Below are positions 63,401 through 64,000 of a stretch of DNA of 64,000 nucleotides, piece after piece. The position numbers and the translations under genes are program-made. The stretch is from Candidatus Competibacteraceae bacterium (GTDB lineage Bacteria > Pseudomonadota > Gammaproteobacteria > Competibacterales > Competibacteraceae), in contig RXIW01000006.1 in NCBI GenBank assembly GCA_003989065.1, positions 16,671 to 80,670 on the forward strand, in the 5' to 3' direction. Under the pieces are notes generated by a model. It did not search any database, had not been told where the DNA came from, and saw only the letters and a list, made by a program, of their open reading frames with translations. Each line of letters starts with the position of its first letter. Position 1 is the stretch's first letter.

Positions 63401-64000
63401 GGTGTGTCTGGCGGCGGTGCTGTATGTGTTCCGCACCCTGGTCGATGACGACATTCCGCTTAACGCCGGCTGTCTGCGACCGCTGGACATCGTCATTCCG
63501 GCCGGTTCGCTGCTCGATCCCCGTCCGCCGGCGGCGGTGGTGGCGGGCAATGTCGAGACTTCGCAAGCCGTGGTCGATGCGCTGTACGGGGCGCTGGGGG
63601 TGATGGCCGCATCCCAGGGCACCATGAACAATTTCACCTTCGGCAACGCGCGCCATCAGTATTACGAGACCCTGTGCGGCGGGTCCGGGGCGGGTCCGGG
63701 TTTCGATGGCGCTTCGGCGGTGCAGACCCACATGACCAATTCCCGGCTGACCGATCCGGAAGTGTTGGAATGGCGTTTTCCAGTGCGGGTGGAAGCATTC
63801 CGCATTCGTAGCGGCAGCGGCGGTGCGGGACGCTGGCGCGGCGGCGATGGGGTGATCCGCCGCATCCGCTTTCTGGAGCCGATGACCGCCGCGATCCTGT
63901 CCGGGCGGCGACGCATCCCGCCCTATGGCCTGCAGGGCGGTGAGCCTGGGCAAACGGGACGCAATGCGGTGGAACGGGCGCAGGGCACGACCGAGGAGTT
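60468..64000 (+). CDS. 5-oxoprolinase (ATP-hydrolysing), fused HyuA/HyuB domains (C-terminus beyond window)
   Basis: About 1177 codons are present of a protein usually near 1200. It hydrolyses 5-oxo-L-proline to glutamate with ATP in the gamma-glutamyl cycle. The N-terminal HyuA part starts [13 protein letters not shown] and contains [10 protein letters not shown] and [11 protein letters not shown], actin-like ATPase motifs. The HyuB part begins about residue 705 ([19 protein letters not shown]) and includes [15 protein letters not shown] and GMTAGDRHGG-like turns such as [12 protein letters not shown]. The start at 60468 is the first ATG in frame after the divergent lolA promoter area. No frameshift is seen within the window. 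The single-polypeptide form is the OPLAH type rather than separate hydantoinase subunits. Confidence 0.92.
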   Translation, partial: MTASLPSTARWQFWIDRGGTFTDIVAQRPDRQLLTHKLLSVNPEHYPDAALQGIRDLLGVAPDQPIPAERIAAVKMGTTVATNALLERKGDRTLLLISHGFRDALRIAYQNRPQLFARHIVLPELLYERVAEVRERVSAQGEVIVPFDPDSARAALEQAHAAGIHAVAIVFLHGYRYPDHERQAAALAQAIGFTQISVSHQVSPLMKLVGRGDTTVVDAYLSPILRRYIDRLGVELADTRLLFMQSNGGLADARHFQGKDSILSGPAGGIVGAVRTAAQAGFDRIITFDMGGTSTDVAHYAGEYERAFETLVAGVRLRAPMLHIHTVAAGGGSICRFDGSRLRVGPESAGASPGPACYRRGGPLTVTDCNVLLGRIQPAFFPLVFGPERNQPLDRASVVQKFAALAVEVQAATGQALTPMALAEGFLTIAVENMTRAIKQISTQRGYDVTEYTLCCFGGAGGQHACAVADALGMSTLFIHPFAGVLSAYGMGLADARRVREQALEIPLDPAAAPLIAQVLAELDQAARAEMAAQDIPAAGIDTVHSLRLRYAGSDSALSVAAGTATELHDRFTCAHQQRYGFVMPDKSLIVEAATVEAIGAGFGLDQAVTARPARTAPLQPVARFPLYIGGSETTAPFYRRTELYPGDCINGPAIIGEAGATTLIEPGWRAVVTARNDLTLTRYLPRPRQVAVGTQVDPILLEVFNNLFMAIAEQMGVTLANTAHSVNIKERMDFSCALFDHDGQLIANAPHIPVHLGSMGEAVQALIQAHHGQFQPGDAYASNAPYHGGTHLPDITVITPVFDAAGAELLFYVASRGHHADIGGITPGSMPPDSVTMAQEGVLLDNFPLLRGGRLRERELLEQLGAGPWPARNPPQNLADLQAQLAANEKGVQELQRMVAHFGLTTVRAYMQHVQDNAAEQVRRTLDRLQDGQFSCEMDNGAVIRVAIALNRAARSARIDFTGTSAQLASNFNAPRAVCLAAVLYVFRTLVDDDIPLNAGCLRPLDIVIPAGSLLDPRPPAAVVAGNVETSQAVVDALYGALGVMAASQGTMNNFTFGNARHQYYETLCGGSGAGPGFDGASAVQTHMTNSRLTDPEVLEWRFPVRVEAFRIRSGSGGAGRWRGGDGVIRRIRFLEPMTAAILSGRRRIPPYGLQGGEPGQTGRNAVERAQGTTEE

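Noticed and set aside
1..64000. CRISPR arrays, rRNA operons, tRNA genes or insertion sequences
   Set aside because: No regularly spaced repeats, ribosomal RNA or tRNA signatures, or transposase genes were recognised on either strand.

Overview
This window reads as high-GC gammaproteobacterial chromosome. CysB matches the enterobacterial protein in length and in its ligand-binding residues, and cysTWA, rarA, lolA, gltBD and msrB are all of proteobacterial type. It holds poly-3-hydroxyalkanoate synthase (partial), a biosynthetic-type thiolase, GTP-dependent PEP carboxykinase, pyrophosphate-dependent phosphofructokinase and a full glycogen set (glgC, glgB, glgA, glgX, malQ). That combination suits an organism cycling between glycogen and PHA, such as the glycogen-accumulating Competibacteraceae of activated sludge. 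The family-level placement is inference from gene content only. No rRNA, tRNA, CRISPR array or complete transposon was seen.

Layout. 1-583 is the start of phaC (minus strand). 684-11055 is a minus-strand catabolic/transport block: phenylacetate-CoA ligase, a CBS-ACT protein, a LivFGMH ABC importer, two paralogous periplasmic binding proteins, and indolepyruvate:ferredoxin oxidoreductase (iorAB) lying between the two binding proteins. Together these could import aromatic or branched amino/keto acids and convert aryl-pyruvates to aryl-acyl-CoAs. 11136-15408 carries a KfrA-like coiled-coil DNA-binding protein, a cation/proton antiporter, a secreted SYLF protein and an AraC regulator. 15602-20691 is an envelope group (arylsulfatase, DUF4239 membrane protein, DUF2092 lipoprotein, Gly-rich secreted protein) ending in a tyrosine recombinase. 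20882-26976 is gltBD. 27-30.8 kb has an AT-rich GT-C-like membrane glycosyltransferase and a Cache-GGDEF diguanylate cyclase.

30876-42593 is the glycogen region: thiM-malQ and glgC on the minus strand, then glgB-glgA-cysB and a Tus-like replication-terminator protein in one tight plus-strand series, then glgX. 42793-45648 is cysTWA (sulfate/thiosulfate import). 45719-51680 holds housekeeping and stress genes plus an unusual 108-bp imperfect inverted repeat. 51938-58344 is a carbon-flux block: pckG, a thiolase, an uncharacterised protein carrying an HPr-like domain, and PPi-PFK. 58415-64000 holds rarA, lolA and a 5-oxoprolinase that runs off the window.

Most noteworthy are the HPr-like protein beside PPi-PFK, the Tus homologue in the glycogen/cysB gene series, a 19-bp element shared exactly by the leaders of glgX and the HPr/PFP pair, and the inverted-repeat element at 51061-51168. 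Starts were reassigned where ribosome-binding sites and gene overlaps favoured a downstream codon. All functional calls come from reading motifs and family resemblance; no database search was run.
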